A stretch of 64,000 nt of DNA from Nonomuraea terrae (GCF_004348995.1 NZ_SMKQ01000001.1:114426-178425), one strand, 5' to 3'. Positions 7,400 through 15,640 are shown, counted from the first letter of the stretch. The notes: generated from the letters alone by a model not told the origin. Translations and numbers: made by a program.

Positions 7400-8304
7400 T
7401 GGGAGCCGGTCACGGGCACGGTCACGGGCACGCTGGCGGCAGGCACCGCTGGCGGCTGGCCGTCTCGTTCGTGCTGATCGGCGCGTTCTTCGTGGTCGAG
7501 CTCATTTACGGCCTGATCTCCGGCTCGCTGGCGCTGCTGTCGGACGCCGGTCACATGGCCGCCGACGTGGTCACCCTGGGCGCGGCGCTGGTCGCGACCC
7601 GGATCGCGACCCGCCCCGACACCACCGGCCGGCGCAGCTACGGCTCCTACCGGGCCGAGGTGTTCGCATCGCTGCTGGCCGTCGTGCTGATGCTGGTGGT
7701 CGCGCTGTACGTGGTCACCGAGGCAGTCGGGCGCATCGGCCGCGCCGCCGAGGTCTCCTCGGGCCCGATGCTCGTCGTCGGCCTCGCCGGCCTGGCGGTC
7801 AACGTCGCCGCCCTGGTCCTGCTGCGCGCCGGCGCAGGCGAGAGCCTCAACGTCAAGGGCGCCTACCTCGAGGTCGTCGCCGACACGGCCGGCTCCGTCG
7901 GCGTCATCGCGGCCGGCTGGCTGATCGCCGTCACCGGCCAGAGCGTGTGGGACACCGTCATCGCCCTGGCCATCGGCGTCTTCGTCGCCGTACGCGCCGT
8001 CGCGCTCGGCCGCCAGGTCTTCGCCGTCCTCGGCCAGCACGTCCCCGAAGGCGTCGACGCCTCCGCCGTCGCGGCAGACCTGGCCGCCATCGACGGCGTA
8101 CGCGACGTGCACGACCTGCACCTGTGGACGCTCACCTCCGGCATGAACGTCGCCACCGCCCACCTCGTCACCGCCGAGCTCAGCGACAATCACGCCGTCC
8201 TCGACCAGGCCAGGGACGTGCTGCGCCGCCGCCACGACATCGCGCACGCCACCCTTCAGGTCGAGCCCGCCGACCACCGCGGATGCGACGAACTCGGCTG
8301 GTGA
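7399..8304 (+). CDS. CDF-family cation efflux protein (CzcD-like)
   Basis: 301 aa. A His-rich N-terminus (GHGHGHGHAGGRH) precedes six membrane segments. The first half-site of the transport centre is S-D49-A-G-H52-M-A-A-D56. The second, normally H-x-x-x-D in CzcD-type pumps, reads E158-V-V-A-D162, a substitution also seen in some actinobacterial members. The cytoplasmic C-terminal domain (VRDVHDLHLWTLTSG) is typical. It exports Zn2+/Cd2+/Co2+ in exchange for protons. Start ATG overlaps the ArsR stop. It is followed by the fluoride operon leader. Confidence 0.92.
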   Translation: MGAGHGHGHGHAGGRHRWRLAVSFVLIGAFFVVELIYGLISGSLALLSDAGHMAADVVTLGAALVATRIATRPDTTGRRSYGSYRAEVFASLLAVVLMLVVALYVVTEAVGRIGRAAEVSSGPMLVVGLAGLAVNVAALVLLRAGAGESLNVKGAYLEVVADTAGSVGVIAAGWLIAVTGQSVWDTVIALAIGVFVAVRAVALGRQVFAVLGQHVPEGVDASAVAADLAAIDGVRDVHDLHLWTLTSGMNVATAHLVTAELSDNHAVLDQARDVLRRRHDIAHATLQVEPADHRGCDELGW

Positions 8305-8326
8305 CCCCAGATAGGTATAGTTGCTG

Positions 8327-8431
8327 ATGAACCTCCCTTTTCGAGGTCGCGGTGGTGGGGCCCACCGCCCCGTCGATCAGACCGACGGGCAACCGCGGCG
8401 CGAGGCCGCCAACGGTCCCTACCAGAGGTGA
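8327..8431 (+). CDS. Candidate leader ORF, 34 codons
   Basis: ATG at 8327 lies just after the -10 candidate, which would suit a leaderless start. The frame is open for 34 codons, Arg/Gly-rich, and ends TGA at 8429-8431, overlapping the ATG of a five-codon ORF. No homology recognised; this may be chance in GC-rich DNA. Confidence 0.25.
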   Translation: MNLPFRGRGGGAHRPVDQTDGQPRREAANGPYQR

Positions 8432-8448
8432 TGTCGTGCTGCTGGTAG
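8431..8448 (+). CDS. Candidate five-codon leader peptide MSCCW
   Basis: ATG TCG TGC TGC TGG TAG, starting in the TGATG overlap with the preceding small ORF. The stop lies inside the hairpin arm that leads into the fluC ribosome site, so translation would open that hairpin. Cys-Cys leader peptides are known attenuators of sulfur genes in actinobacteria. A role here is inference. Confidence 0.25.
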   Translation: MSCCW

Positions 8449-8461
8449 GAGGAACCCGAGA

Positions 8462-8926
8462 ATGTCCCGTCCCGAAGTGGAACGTCCCGCCGATGTCCGC
8501 ACACCGGCTCAGCGCCCGGCGCCGCGCCGGGTTCCCTGGCCGACGCTGGGGGTGATCGCGCTCGGCGGCGCGTCGGGCGCGCTGGCCCGCTACGGCCTCG
8601 GCGTCGCCTTCCCGCACCAGGCCGGGGCGTTCCCGTGGACGACGCTGGCCGTCAACGTCTCCGGATGCCTGCTGATCGGGGTGCTCATGGTGGCCATCAC
8701 CGAGATCTGGTCCGCGCCCGGATGGGTACGCCCGCTGCTCGGCGTCGGCGTGCTGGGCGGATACACGACGTTCTCCACGTACGTCCTGGAAGCCCGCCGG
8801 CTGCTGGACGGCGGGGCGGCGCGCGCGGCGCTGGCGTACCTGGTGATCACCCCGGTGCTGGCGCTGGCCGCGGTCTGGGCGGGCAGCGCGGCGACGCGGG
8901 CCCTGAACCGCCGGAGGCGGGCATGA
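8462..8926 (+). CDS. crcB: Fluoride channel subunit FluC/CrcB (first copy)
   Basis: 154 aa with a ~27-residue cytoplasmic extension then four membrane segments. Family marks: [13 protein letters not shown], the pore Asn in [11 protein letters not shown], and [12 protein letters not shown] with the Phe/Ser/Thr fluoride track. FluC channels let F- leave acidified cells and work as antiparallel dimers. In many Gram-positives two different subunits form a heterodimer, and a second copy is 340 bp downstream. Ribosome site AGGAGG 10 nt upstream. Its TGA overlaps the next ATG. Confidence 0.93.
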   Translation: MSRPEVERPADVRTPAQRPAPRRVPWPTLGVIALGGASGALARYGLGVAFPHQAGAFPWTTLAVNVSGCLLIGVLMVAITEIWSAPGWVRPLLGVGVLGGYTTFSTYVLEARRLLDGGAARAALAYLVITPVLALAAVWAGSAATRALNRRRRA

Positions 8927-9267
8927 AACTGGCCGGAGCCGCCCTGCGGCTGACCATCTTCGTCGGTGACACCGACACCTGGCATCACCAACCGCTCCAC
9001 CACGAGATCGTGCACCGGGCGCACGCGGCCGGGCTGGCCGGCGCGAGCGTGTTCCGCGGCGTGGAGGGCTACGGCGCCGCCAGCCGCATCCACACCACGC
9101 GCATCCTGTCGCTGTCGGAGGACCTGCCGATGGCGATCGTCATCGTCGACGAGGCCGAACGCATCCGCGCCTTCCTCCCCGAGCTGGACGAGCTGATGTC
9201 CGAGGGTTTGGTCGTCGTGGACGAGGTCGAGGCGATCCGCTACGTCGCCGACGGGACGTCCGGATGA
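8923..9267 (+). CDS. DUF190 (PII-like) protein
   Basis: 114 aa of the DUF190 family, a small alpha/beta fold related to PII signal proteins ([44 protein letters not shown]). Such proteins are often encoded beside FluC/CrcB. The biochemical role is not settled; a regulator or partner of the channel is plausible. Both start and stop overlap its neighbours by four bases (ATGA), so stoichiometric co-translation with the two channel subunits is expected. Confidence 0.88.
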   Translation: MKLAGAALRLTIFVGDTDTWHHQPLHHEIVHRAHAAGLAGASVFRGVEGYGAASRIHTTRILSLSEDLPMAIVIVDEAERIRAFLPELDELMSEGLVVVDEVEAIRYVADGTSG

Positions 9268-9638
9268 ACGGCCCGCTCGCCGTCGTGCTCGTGGCGGCCG
9301 GCGCGGCGATCGGCGCGCCGCTGCGCTACCTGGCCGACCGCTTCGTGCAGGCCCGCCACGACACGGTGTTCCCGTGGGGCACTTTCACCGTCAACCTGGC
9401 CGGGTCGGCGCTGCTGGGCTTCCTGGCCGCGCTGCCCGCCGACCCGGCGCTGATGACCGCCGCCGGGGTCGGGTTCTGCGGGGCGCTGACCACCTACTCC
9501 ACGTTCGGCTACGAGACGCTGCGGCTGGCCCAGGAGGGCGCCCGGTTCGCCGCGGTCGCCAACGTCGCCGCCAGTGTGGCGGGCGGGCTGGGCGCGGGCG
9601 TGTGCGGGTTCGCACTCGCCCGCGCCCTGACCGGATGA
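9264..9638 (+). CDS. crcB: Fluoride channel subunit FluC/CrcB (second copy)
   Basis: 124 aa, four membrane segments, no N-terminal extension. Motifs: [23 protein letters not shown] (pore Asn) and [12 protein letters not shown]. It differs from the first copy at the first glycine motif (GAPLRY instead of GALARY), as expected of heterodimer partners. ATGA overlap with the DUF190 gene. Together they should form the cell's fluoride exit channel. Confidence 0.92.
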   Translation: MNGPLAVVLVAAGAAIGAPLRYLADRFVQARHDTVFPWGTFTVNLAGSALLGFLAALPADPALMTAAGVGFCGALTTYSTFGYETLRLAQEGARFAAVANVAASVAGGLGAGVCGFALARALTG

Positions 9639-10192
9639 CGTCCTGGCGGACGCGGATGAAGATCGGGCCGGAGGAGAACCAGAGGTCCTCCCACAGGCTC
9701 TCCTTGCCGTCCGCCTCCGGCTTCATCTCGTCGGTGCCGGTGCCGCGCACCCGCAGGTAGCTGCCCTGGCCCACGTGGCGCAGGGCGTACCGGATGACGC
9801 AGTCCTGGCCCTGCCGCCGCCGGTCGTCCGGGCCGAAGCGGGCCACGACCTCGGTGGTGGGGTCGGTGTCGGCGTCGAGGTCGGCGCTCACGCCGGTGAC
9901 CTGGCCGACGATCAGGTCGACGCGGCGCACCTCCGGAGAGCCGCCGTTCAGCGAGCCCGCCTGGTGGCCGGGGGCGCCCTCGAAGCCGACGTAGACGTCG
10001 GGCGCGACGTTGTTGCCGTTGCGGAACTCGCGTGGGGTGTCCTGGCCCCGCACGCCCAGGCCGGTCGCCGAGCGGGAGGCGTGGTGCGCGATCACCAGCG
10101 GCTTCTGCCGCATGCCGCGGGCGGCCTTGAGGAAACAGCGCCGGGGCGTCGAACTCCATGCCCCAGAACTGCAGGACTCGGGGCGAGAGATC
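9639..10192 (-). pseudogene. PHP-type phosphoesterase, truncated and frameshifted remnant
   Basis: The minus strand reads LSPRVLQFWGMEFDAP, then, after a frame change near 10143, FLKAARGMRQKPLVIAHH, TPREFRNGNNVAPDVYVG and FEGAPGHQAGS. It ends with LRVRGTGTDEMKP and LWEDLWFSSGPIFIRVR. This matches the C-terminal half of large PHP-domain metal-dependent phosphoesterases with an N/D-rich end. The N-terminal half is missing and the frame has no stop before it enters the fluC gene antisense. Not functional. Confidence 0.6.
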
Positions 10193-10221
10193 GCGGCGCG
10201 GTATAAACGGGCGATACCGTG

Positions 10222-11244
10222 ATGAAACCTGCCTGGAGGTCGACCTCCGTGATTTCCCCCCGTACCGCCGTCGTGCTGCCCACCACGAAGGAGACCGCGA
10301 TCTGGGGATATTTCCCCACCGACCGGGCGCCAGTGTTGACCGTGGACTCCGGCACGATCGTCAGGATCGACGCCGTGAACCAGACCGGGGTGTCCGCGGC
10401 GGACGGGCCGGTCGCGTACTTCGAGGCGCTGGGCGTACCGGCCGATGAGGTGCTGCCCGAGCTGGCCGAGATCGCGCGGAACCCGCGCCCGGCGGGCTCC
10501 AGCGGCCACGTCCTCACCGGCCCCGTCGCGGTGCGGGGCGCCGAGCCCGGCGACGTCCTGGAGATCAGCATCCTCGACGTGTCCCCGCGCGTCCCGTACG
10601 GCGTGAACATCTCCGGCCCCGGCAGCGGCGTCTGCGGCGACCTGCTCGACACGGCCTCCACCCGCCTGCTCCGGCTGGACGGCGACGGCGGCCACTACGC
10701 CTTCGGGCACGGCATCGAGGTGCCGTTCCGGCCGTTCGCGGGGATCATGGCGGTCGCGCCGCCCACGTCGGCCGGCTTCGTCTCCGCCAACCCGCCGGAC
10801 CGGTGGGGCGGCAACATGGACTTCCGCGACCTGGTCGCCGGCACCACGCTCTACCTGCCGGTCTTCCAGCCCGGCGGCATGTTCTACGTCGGCGACACCC
10901 ACGGCGCGCAGGGACACGGCGAGGTGAACCAGACGGCCGTCGAGCACTCGATGGCGTTCACCGCCCGGTTCACCGTGCGCAAGGACCTGCACCTGGAGTG
11001 GCCCCGCGCGGAGAGCGACACGTACGTCTGGTGCATGGGCATCGACGCCGACCTCGACGTGGCGCTGCGGATCGCGGTCGAGGAGGCGGTCGGCTACCTG
11101 GTCGAGCACTCCGGCGGCGCGCTCACGACCGCCGACGCGTACGCGCTGTGCAGCATCGCGGTCGACTTCGTCGTCGCCGAGGCGGTCGACGGCAACAAGG
11201 TCATCGTCGCCTACATCGCCAAGCCCCTGCTGCCCCGGCGCTGA
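10222..11244 (+). CDS. Acetamidase/formamidase family amidohydrolase
   Basis: 340 aa of the FmdA/AmdA family, which hydrolyse short aliphatic amides to acid and ammonia as homo-oligomers. Visible marks are the GAEPGDVLEISILDV strand, the His/Glu-rich metal area (YAFGHGIEVPFRPFAGIMAVAP), GGNMDFRDLVAGTTLYLPVFQPGG and the VGDTHGAQGHGEVNQTAVE block that supplies zinc ligands. Start is ATG 10222 or the GTG just before. TATAAA at 10202-10207 may be the -10. Substrate unknown. Confidence 0.88.
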   Translation: MKPAWRSTSVISPRTAVVLPTTKETAIWGYFPTDRAPVLTVDSGTIVRIDAVNQTGVSAADGPVAYFEALGVPADEVLPELAEIARNPRPAGSSGHVLTGPVAVRGAEPGDVLEISILDVSPRVPYGVNISGPGSGVCGDLLDTASTRLLRLDGDGGHYAFGHGIEVPFRPFAGIMAVAPPTSAGFVSANPPDRWGGNMDFRDLVAGTTLYLPVFQPGGMFYVGDTHGAQGHGEVNQTAVEHSMAFTARFTVRKDLHLEWPRAESDTYVWCMGIDADLDVALRIAVEEAVGYLVEHSGGALTTADAYALCSIAVDFVVAEAVDGNKVIVAYIAKPLLPRR

Positions 11245-11253
11245 GCGCCGGGG
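11233..11253 (+). terminator. Terminator built over the amidohydrolase stop codon
   Basis: CCCCGGCGC (11233-11241) and GCGCCGGGG (11245-11253) pair across a loop that is the TGA stop codon itself. Confidence 0.65.
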
Positions 11254-11259
11254 CGGCGG

Positions 11260-11345
11260 TCACTCGGGGGAGTGGCGGCGGATCTCCTCCGGCCAGGCCA
11301 GCGGCACGCCAAGGGCCCCGGACAGGAGGTTGGCCACCGTGACAG
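11260..11345 (-). pseudogene. NmrA/NAD(P)-binding protein, C-terminal 28 residues only
   Basis: The minus strand reads TPVTVANLLSGALGVPL, AWPEEIRRHSPE then TGA, like the end of NmrA-type atypical SDR proteins (T-x-A-D-L-L-S-x-x-L-G-R-P-x-x-W). No upstream domain remains. Its place is taken by the promoter/leader of the VanZ gene. Another deletion scar. Confidence 0.5.
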
Positions 11346-11431
11346 GGGTTGGGCAAAAGTCGCAAAAAGGGATGAACTAGATTCGGCGCTCGAAAGTACC
11401 CACAGACGATCACGTACGGGGGAGCTGATCG

Positions 11432-12550
11432 TTGGCCGACCGGTTGTTGCCGGCCTTGCCGGCGTTGCTCGGCGGGGCGCTGCTGGCCGTCATCCTGTTC
11501 GTGCCGTTCGTCTTCCACAGCTACCGGCGGCGCGGTGAGGTGGGGTTCGGGCCGGCGCTGCTCGCCTTCGGCTTCCTGGTGTACGGGTTCGCCCTGGTCG
11601 CGTACACGCTGTTCCCGGTGCCGCGGGTCGACGGTGCGTGGTGCGCCGCGAACACGGCGATGAGCCACCCGCAGCTCGACCCGCTGCGTTTCCTCGACGA
11701 CATCGCGCGGGAGCAGCGGACGCCGGGGCTGCGCGGGCTGCCGGCGAACCCGGCGGTGCAGCAGGTGGTGTTCAACGTGGCACTGTTCGTGCCGCTGGGC
11801 GCGTACATCCGGCACTACTTCCGGCGGGGCGTGGTGACCGCGGTGCTCGCCGGGGCCGCGGTGTCGTTGCTGATCGAGGTCACCCAGGTCACGGGGGACT
11901 GGTTCCTGTTCCCGTGCCCGTACCGGCTGTTCGACGTGGACGACCTGCTGGCCAACGGCCTCGGCGCGGGGGTGGGCGTCCTGTTCGCGCCGCTGCTGCA
12001 CCTCCTCTATGGACGGCACGCCGCGCTCTCCCCGGAGGCCGCCCGCCCGGTCACCGCGAGGCGGCGGCTGCTCGGGATGCTGGTGGACCTGGCCGCCGTC
12101 TTCCTGCTCGGCGGCGTCCTCACCGCCGCACTCGACCTCGTCCTCCGGTACGGCTTCGACGTCCGTCCCGCCGAGCTGCCGTGGACCGCCGTGGCGCACT
12201 CGGCGCTCGACCCGGGGCTGCCCGCGTTGCTCCTGCTCGCCCTCCCTTCGCTGGGCCGGTCCCGCGCCACCCTCGGTCAGCACGCCGTACGGCTGCGCCG
12301 CACCCGCCCCGACGGCGCGCGGCCCGGCGCCCGCATCGTCCCCGCGCTGCTGTCCGGCGGCTTCGGCTACTGCCTGCTCATCGGCCTCGCCCCCTTCGCC
12401 CCGGCGGCCGGCGGCCTGGCCAACCTGCTCCTCCTCGCCACCCTGATCCTCGCCCTGCCCCGCCCCCACCGCGGCCTGTCCGGTCTGGTGGCGGGGCTGA
12501 CCGTCACGGATTCCCGGCCCGGCGGGGGCGAGCGCGGGGAGGTGGCGTAG
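11432..12550 (+). CDS. VanZ-like / RDD membrane protein
   Basis: 372 aa. The N-terminal half is a VanZ-type four-helix domain (NVALFVPLGAYIRHYF, SLLIEVTQ, DVDDLLANGLGAGVG). The C-terminal half looks RDD-like, with RRLLGMLVDLAAVFLL at its first helix. VanZ homologues affect teicoplanin or cell-envelope stress tolerance by unclear means. The TTG start is chosen because GGGGGAG lies 7 nt upstream and no other start gives a good site. Single gene by spacing; next gene 34 nt downstream could be co-transcribed. Confidence 0.8.
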   Translation: MADRLLPALPALLGGALLAVILFVPFVFHSYRRRGEVGFGPALLAFGFLVYGFALVAYTLFPVPRVDGAWCAANTAMSHPQLDPLRFLDDIAREQRTPGLRGLPANPAVQQVVFNVALFVPLGAYIRHYFRRGVVTAVLAGAAVSLLIEVTQVTGDWFLFPCPYRLFDVDDLLANGLGAGVGVLFAPLLHLLYGRHAALSPEAARPVTARRRLLGMLVDLAAVFLLGGVLTAALDLVLRYGFDVRPAELPWTAVAHSALDPGLPALLLLALPSLGRSRATLGQHAVRLRRTRPDGARPGARIVPALLSGGFGYCLLIGLAPFAPAAGGLANLLLLATLILALPRPHRGLSGLVAGLTVTDSRPGGGERGEVA

Positions 12551-12584
12551 GTTCCGTCGCGTTTCCTCTGGGCTAGGAGTTCTG

Positions 12585-13487
12585 ATGAAAATCGGTTTCA
12601 CGCTTCCGCACCTGCACACGCAGGCGCACCAGATCGACAAGGCCGCCTACTTCGCCCGGGAGGCGGAGAACGCGGGCGCCGACAGTCTGTGGGTGGGCGA
12701 CCGCAACTTCGCCGCGGTCAATCCGAAGGTGGGGGCCGGCGGGTTCGGCAACACGATCCCGGTCGAGTACAACACCCCGGCGGACCCGTTCGTGGTGCTC
12801 GGCGTGGCGGCGGCTGTGACGGAGCGGGTCAAGCTCGGCACCCACGTGCTCATTGCGCCCTTGTACCCGCCCGTTCAGCTGGCCCGGTCGCTGACGTCGA
12901 TCGACCTGGTCAGCGGCGGACGTTTGATCCCGGGTTTCGGCATCGGCTGGTCGCCAGAGGAGTACGAGGCGACGGGGCTGGACTTCGCGACGCGCGGCGC
13001 CCGCCTGAACGAGCTCCTGGACGCCTTGGAGATCCTCTGGACGCAGGACCCCGCGGAGTACCACGGCCGGCTGATCGACCTGCCGCTGCACCACTCGCCG
13101 CTGAAGCCCGCCCAGCGTCCCCGGCCGCCGATCTACCTCGGCGGCTCGGCGGAGACCGCGCTGCGGCGCATCGGCCGGCGCGGTGACGGCTGGCTGCCCC
13201 TGTGCATCGTCCCCACCTTCGTGAGCGTCGAGATGATGCGGGCGCAGCGCGCGGTCATCGACGAGGCCGCGCGCGAGGCGGGCCGCGACCCGGCGGCGAT
13301 CGACACGATCCTGCGCGTCAACGTCGACCGAGGCGTCCCGGCGGGCCAGATCGCGGACGCGGTCAAGTCGATCGGCGAGCAGACCGGCGTCGACCACTTC
13401 CTGATCGAGCTGACGTACCTGGCCGACACCGCCGAAGCCGCCCTCGACGTGGTGCACGACCTGATGCCCCACATCGAACGCGGCTGA
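12585..13487 (+). CDS. LLM-class F420-dependent oxidoreductase
   Basis: 300 aa, luciferase-like TIM barrel. Marks: MKIGFTLPHLHTQAHQ, AENAGADSLWVGDR, ERVKLGTHVLIAPLYPPVQLARSLTSIDLVSGGRLIPGFGIGWSPEEYEA and PPIYLGGSAETALRRIGRRGDGWLP. Actinomycete members mostly use F420H2 for hydride transfer to unknown substrates. AGGAG is 7 nt upstream of ATG. Convergent with the AraC/VOC pair. Substrate cannot be read from sequence. Confidence 0.9.
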   Translation: MKIGFTLPHLHTQAHQIDKAAYFAREAENAGADSLWVGDRNFAAVNPKVGAGGFGNTIPVEYNTPADPFVVLGVAAAVTERVKLGTHVLIAPLYPPVQLARSLTSIDLVSGGRLIPGFGIGWSPEEYEATGLDFATRGARLNELLDALEILWTQDPAEYHGRLIDLPLHHSPLKPAQRPRPPIYLGGSAETALRRIGRRGDGWLPLCIVPTFVSVEMMRAQRAVIDEAAREAGRDPAAIDTILRVNVDRGVPAGQIADAVKSIGEQTGVDHFLIELTYLADTAEAALDVVHDLMPHIERG

Positions 13488-13491
13488 GGCC

Positions 13492-13902
13492 TCAGGGGGT
13501 CTGGTTGATGCGCACCATGTTGCCCGCCGGGTCGCGGAACGCGCAGTCGCGGACGCCGTAGGGCTGGTCTGCCGGCTCCTGGACGACGTCCGCGCCGCTC
13601 GCCCGCACCCGCTCGAAGGTGCCGTCGAGGTCGGGGGTGGCGAGCACGATGGTCGCGTAGCTGCCCTTCGCCATCAACTCGGTGATCGTGCGCCGCTCGT
13701 CGTCGGACAACCCCGGGTCGATGGCCGGGGGCTCGAGGATGATCGACGTCTCCGGCTGGCCCACCGGCCCGACGGTGATCCAGCGCATGTTCTCGTAGCC
13801 CACGTCGTTACGCACCTCGAATCCCAGCGCGTCACGGTAGAAGGCGAGCGACTTGTCGGGGTCGTCGGCCGGCAGGAACGTCTGGTGGATGATGAGGTTC
13901 AT
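13492..13902 (-). CDS. VOC-superfamily (glyoxalase-like) protein
   Basis: 136 aa. The beta-alpha-beta-beta-beta modules are visible: HQTFLPADDPDKSLAFYRDALGFEVRNDV, then ATPDLDGTFERVRASGADVVQEPADQPYGVRDCAFRDPAGNMVRINQ. VOC proteins act as dioxygenases, isomerases, glutathione/bacillithiol transferases or drug binders. This one resembles the uncharacterised YycE/YwbC-like group often paired with AraC regulators. Start 10 nt after the AraC stop, hence one operon. Confidence 0.85.
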   Translation of the reverse strand: MNLIIHQTFLPADDPDKSLAFYRDALGFEVRNDVGYENMRWITVGPVGQPETSIILEPPAIDPGLSDDERRTITELMAKGSYATIVLATPDLDGTFERVRASGADVVQEPADQPYGVRDCAFRDPAGNMVRINQTP

Positions 13903-13912
13903 GCTGACGAGG

Positions 13913-14350
13913 TTAGGTCGCGCGGGAGGCCGCCGCTTCTCGATTCCTGATCGGTCGCATGACCTGCTTGGCGACGCAGCTGGGGATGCCCTCGGCGTCT
14001 CCGGCGGCCAGCCGGCGGTAGGTGCTCGGCGACATGCCGACCACCTCGGAGAACCGCGTGCTGAAGGTGCCGAGCGACGAACACCCCACCGCGAAGCACA
14101 CCTCGGTGACCGACATGTCACCGCGCCGCAGCAGGGTCATGGCCCGCTCGATGCGCCGGGTCATGAGATAGCTGTAGGGCGACTCGCCGTAGACGGCGCG
14201 GAACTGCCGGCTCAGGTGTCCGGCCGAGAGATGGACGCCGCGTGCCAGCGCCTGCACGTCCAGCGGTTGCGCGTACTCGCGGTCGATCCGGTCGCGGACG
14301 CGGCGCAGCAGGACGAGCTCGCGCAGGCGGGCGTCTTGGCTGCTGGTCAC
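13913..14350 (-). CDS. AraC-family regulator (HTH-only)
   Basis: 145 aa, nearly all DNA-binding domain: two helix-turn-helices (VQALARGVHLSAGHLSRQFRAVYG and VTEVCFAVGCSSLGTFSTRFSEVVGMSPSTYRR). It is short for AraC because the sensing domain is missing, as in SoxS/MarA-like members. The GTG at 14350 is used (VTSSQDARLRELVLL). Likely controls itself and the VOC gene behind it. Signal unknown. Confidence 0.85.
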   Translation of the reverse strand: MTSSQDARLRELVLLRRVRDRIDREYAQPLDVQALARGVHLSAGHLSRQFRAVYGESPYSYLMTRRIERAMTLLRRGDMSVTEVCFAVGCSSLGTFSTRFSEVVGMSPSTYRRLAAGDAEGIPSCVAKQVMRPIRNREAAASRAT

Positions 14351-14412
14351 AGATGACAGCCTGCCCTGTGGACGGCCTCGCTGTCCACGCGGTGTCACAG
14401 GAGGTAGGTGAT

Positions 14413-14440
14413 GCCCGGGCCCCAAGAGAGAGGCCCGGGC
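14413..14440 (-). terminator. Terminator of GEVED-protein gene
   Basis: 9-bp stem GCCCGGGCC (14413-14421) with GGCCCGGGC (14432-14440), 10-nt loop, 16 nt beyond the minus-strand stop. Confidence 0.7.
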
Positions 14441-14455
14441 GTGCGAGGTGACGGG

Positions 14456-15640
14456 TCAGTGGTCGAGGCTGATGCGGTGGTCCTCGACCTCACCGCTGTC
14501 CGCCCAGCCGGTCGCCGTGCCCGTCGCCGTGCTTGTCGTCGCGGCGGACAGGCGCAGGCGCATCCAGGTGGGGCCGCTGCCGATCGGCCGCGGCGTGGCC
14601 CAGCGCAGCGTGGCGGTCGTCGCTCGCGCGGCGACCTGGACCGTGGCGCGCTCGTTGGGGTCGAAACGGCCGTCGCGGTCGAAGTCGATCCAGCCGGCGA
14701 CGTTCGACGGGGATCCCGGCGTCACCGGGATCGCCAGCGTGTAGCTGCCCCCGTGGCCGCCGATCCTGGCCGGCGAGCCGGTCACCGCGTCGTCGGCGTC
14801 CGTGTCGGCGGTCAGGCCGCGCGGCGTCAGGCTCACCGTGTCGGGGTGGTCGGCGGTCGCCGTACGTCCCAGGAAGGAATCGCCGATCGCGTGGGAGGCG
14901 GCGCCGTACGAGGTGGGCGCGTCGGAGGCGTCCTCGGCCAGTGACAGCTTGAACGCCGCCCACAGCTGCGGGGTCGTCCCGCCGGTGCCGTAGCGCACGT
15001 CCCGCGCCCGCAGCTTGATCGTGAACGAGGTCAGCGTGCCGTTCAGCTTGACCGTGCCGCAGGTGTAGACGATCCCGCACGTCGTGGACGACACCGTGTA
15101 CACCCGCTCCGGGGTGATCGAGGCGGACGTGACGTGGAACCCGGGGAAGCCCGCCGCCTTGCTGAAGGTGGGCTTGGCCGGCGCGCCGCTGACAAGATCG
15201 ACGGCGGGCCAGTAGTCGTCGCGGGCGCGCACAGAGGTGCCCGACGAGCCGCCGGTGCCGAACACGTGCAGGTGCGGGTCGCGTACCGGCCTGGAGAAGG
15301 TGAACGTGAGCGTGGCCACGTCGCTCCAGCCGCCGCGCTTGACCGTGAAGCCCTCGTAGAGATCGACGAACCCGGCGGTCGCCTTGGCGTTGGCGGGGAT
15401 GAGGTACTCGTCGGCGGGCGCCGCGGCGTTGGCGGCGGTGGCCTCGGCCGAGGCCACCCGCGTCTGCCCGATCATCGTCTTGCTCACGGTCACCTTCACC
15501 CCGGACGGGGTCAGGCCCGAGGCGGTCTTCGCCGAGTTGGTGAAGGTGGACGACGTGTCGGTGGATGACGTGTCCGCGACGGCCACACCTCCCAGAGCGA
15601 CCGCCATCGCCGTAAAGGCGAATGTTCCACGAAGAATCAT
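14456..15640 (-). CDS. Secreted GEVED-type surface protein
   Basis: 394 aa with a signal peptide (MILRGTFAFTAMAVALGGVAVA). A beta-rich middle part contains FTFSRPVRDPHLHVFGTGG. A C-terminal GEVED domain reads GWIDFDRDGRFDPNERA, WMRLRLS and WADSGEVEDHRI, a repeat unit found in secreted adhesins and cell-surface proteins. The D-x-D-x-D-G loop (DFDRDGRFD) may bind calcium. It is the last gene on the minus strand after the flavoprotein (53-nt gap), so it may share that transcript. Its partner or ligand is unknown; a role at the glycan surface is inference. Confidence 0.75.
   Translation of the reverse strand: MILRGTFAFTAMAVALGGVAVADTSSTDTSSTFTNSAKTASGLTPSGVKVTVSKTMIGQTRVASAEATAANAAAPADEYLIPANAKATAGFVDLYEGFTVKRGGWSDVATLTFTFSRPVRDPHLHVFGTGGSSGTSVRARDDYWPAVDLVSGAPAKPTFSKAAGFPGFHVTSASITPERVYTVSSTTCGIVYTCGTVKLNGTLTSFTIKLRARDVRYGTGGTTPQLWAAFKLSLAEDASDAPTSYGAASHAIGDSFLGRTATADHPDTVSLTPRGLTADTDADDAVTGSPARIGGHGGSYTLAIPVTPGSPSNVAGWIDFDRDGRFDPNERATVQVAARATTATLRWATPRPIGSGPTWMRLRLSAATTSTATGTATGWADSGEVEDHRISLDH

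Larger units (their letters stand above)
8316..8452 (+). promoter_or_regulatory. Folded leader of fluoride-channel operon
   Basis: TATAGT (8316-8321) is a -10 candidate. The ~135-nt leader can form GCGGTGG/CCACCGC (8349-8355/8362-8368), CCCGTCG/CGACGGG (8369-8375/8383-8389) and CCTACCAG/CTGGTAGG (8418-8425/8442-8449). The last arm includes the first three bases of the AGGAGG ribosome site (8447-8452) of the first fluC. It does not match the known fluoride (crcB) aptamer, whose conserved GATG...CTGATG core I could not place here. Confidence 0.5.

Noticed and set aside
8316..8461. Fluoride (crcB-motif) riboswitch in front of fluC
   Set aside because: The conserved GATG/CTGATG two-part core and pseudoknot spacing could not be placed; only an isolated GCTGATG at the 5' end was seen. 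Kept as an unclassified structured leader.
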